DNA of 64,000 nucleotides from Diphasiastrum complanatum (Eukaryota; Streptophyta; Lycopodiopsida; Lycopodiales; Lycopodiaceae): positions 26,643,312 to 26,707,311 of the forward strand of contig CM055095.1 in the NCBI GenBank assembly GCA_029204225.1, in the 5' to 3' direction. Under the pieces are notes generated by a model that saw only the letters and a program-made list of their open reading frames with translations, was not told where the DNA came from and ran no database searches. The translations under genes were made by a program, and so were the position numbers. Position 1 is the first letter of the stretch. Each line of letters begins with the position of its first letter. Shown one piece after another: positions 63,393 through 64,000 of this stretch.

Positions 63393-64000
63393 AAAATCTC
63401 TGTTCTTGTCAATATAACATTACTTTGCATCATAGATTAGGACATTTGAATCATACATATGTGTTGAACATGTCCAAAAAATCCCTAGCACTTGATCTCG
63501 ATTATCCAATCAACATAGTCGACCTCCCTGTCTGTCATAGCTGCATCATTGAAAAACAGACTAGGATTCATTTTAGATCAAGTCATAGACATGCAGCAAG
63601 AAATGTTCTAGATGTTGTTCATTCAAATATATGTGGTCCAATGCAAACTCTGTCGTTGCTTGATGCAAACTATTTCATTACCTTCATTGACGAATATTCG
63701 AGAAGAACAGTTGTTTATTATATTAAGCAGAAATCAGAGGCTTTCAAAATCTTTCAACAATTTAAAGAGCGTGCAAAAAAAGAAACTGGTAAAATAATCA
63801 AAGCAATGAGATTCGACAATGGGGGAGAATGCATCTCTACCAAATTCAAGGAGTATTGCCTTAACAACGACATTGAGCAACAATACATTACCTCCTATTC
63901 ACCTCAGTCGAATGGACTTGTAGAGAGAAAGAATAGAACCTTAGTCAAATCGGCCAAGTGTATGCTTGCTTATGCGACTCTTCAAAAATCCTTCTGGGCT
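63393..64000 (+). pseudogene. Integrase of J (partial, open to the edge)
   Basis: A degraded zinc region (LHHRLGHLNH, CHSCIIEKQTR), then an open frame from about 63600: VLDVVHSNICGPMQTLSLLD, YFITFIDEYSRRTVVYYIKQ, MRFDNGGECISTKFKEYCLN, SYSPQSNGLVERKNRTLVKS and AYATLQKSFWA at the last base. The first catalytic Asp is Asn (HSN); the second Asp (FDNGG) and the Glu (VERKNR) are present. Confidence 0.85.

Larger units (their letters stand above)
62650..64000 (+). mobile_element. Ty1/copia element J, continues past the window
   Basis: Plus strand, same family as A and P1. It starts inside gag at ITMLLQEDNRRSQETSSTSS and is open to the window edge in integrase. Confidence 0.85.

Overview
This window looks like repeat-rich nuclear DNA from a land plant with a large genome. 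It holds one convincing host gene, an intact ten-exon alcohol dehydrogenase on the minus strand (17041-19858). Nearly everything else recognisable is retrotransposon sequence, mostly Ty1/copia type and mostly broken. The split of the ADH gene into ten exons, the plant initiator-tRNA primer sites (TGGTATCAGAGC) and the plant-style copia domain order support a plant. The species cannot be named from the sequence; a fern, lycophyte or gymnosperm would fit the repeat load, but that is inference. No rRNA, tRNA, CRISPR or prokaryotic feature was seen.

Layout. 1-2400: eroded LINE-like reverse-transcriptase remains on the minus strand. 4020 to about 6350: 3' half of a copia element (P1) with an LTR carrying a long CT microsatellite. 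6506-11978: copia element A (minus), with both LTRs and a 5-bp target duplication, inserted into the 5' LTR of a second copia element B (plus; gag and protease remnants to 14130). 14256-17040: no recognisable gene. 17041-20000: ADH gene and promoter. 20000-21700: spacer with short repeats. 21711-23735 and 24129-37357: two opposed copies of a retroelement end carrying an unknown protein (family X). The minus copy is split by copia element C (25623-36920), which is itself split by D1 (26528-33386), an LTR element with no coding capacity, giving a three-level nest.

37359-39820: copia element K (minus), then D2 (39821-43569), a truncated second copy of the non-coding D element, then a minus-strand gag (L) and a lone LTR plus primer site (M). 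44918-55672: copia element E (plus), whose gag is interrupted by F (46106-51167), a minus-strand element with long LTRs and only a gag-like gene. 56229-59760: copia element G (minus). 59925-60324: copia gag/protease fragment N. 60325-62235: copia element I (minus). 62236-62640: a second gag fragment of the F type. 62650-64000: copia element J (plus), related to A and running off the window.

The elements do not cooperate with the ADH gene; the window is a record of successive insertions. The most interesting items are F and its relative (gag-only, zinc knuckles with unusual CX2CX3HX4C spacing), the coding-free D family with TG...TA LTR ends, the unknown 3' protein of family X, and the CT tract placed about 50 bp downstream of the TATA box in two unrelated LTR families. 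Exon, LTR and target-duplication boundaries were worked out by hand; no alignment or database search was run.
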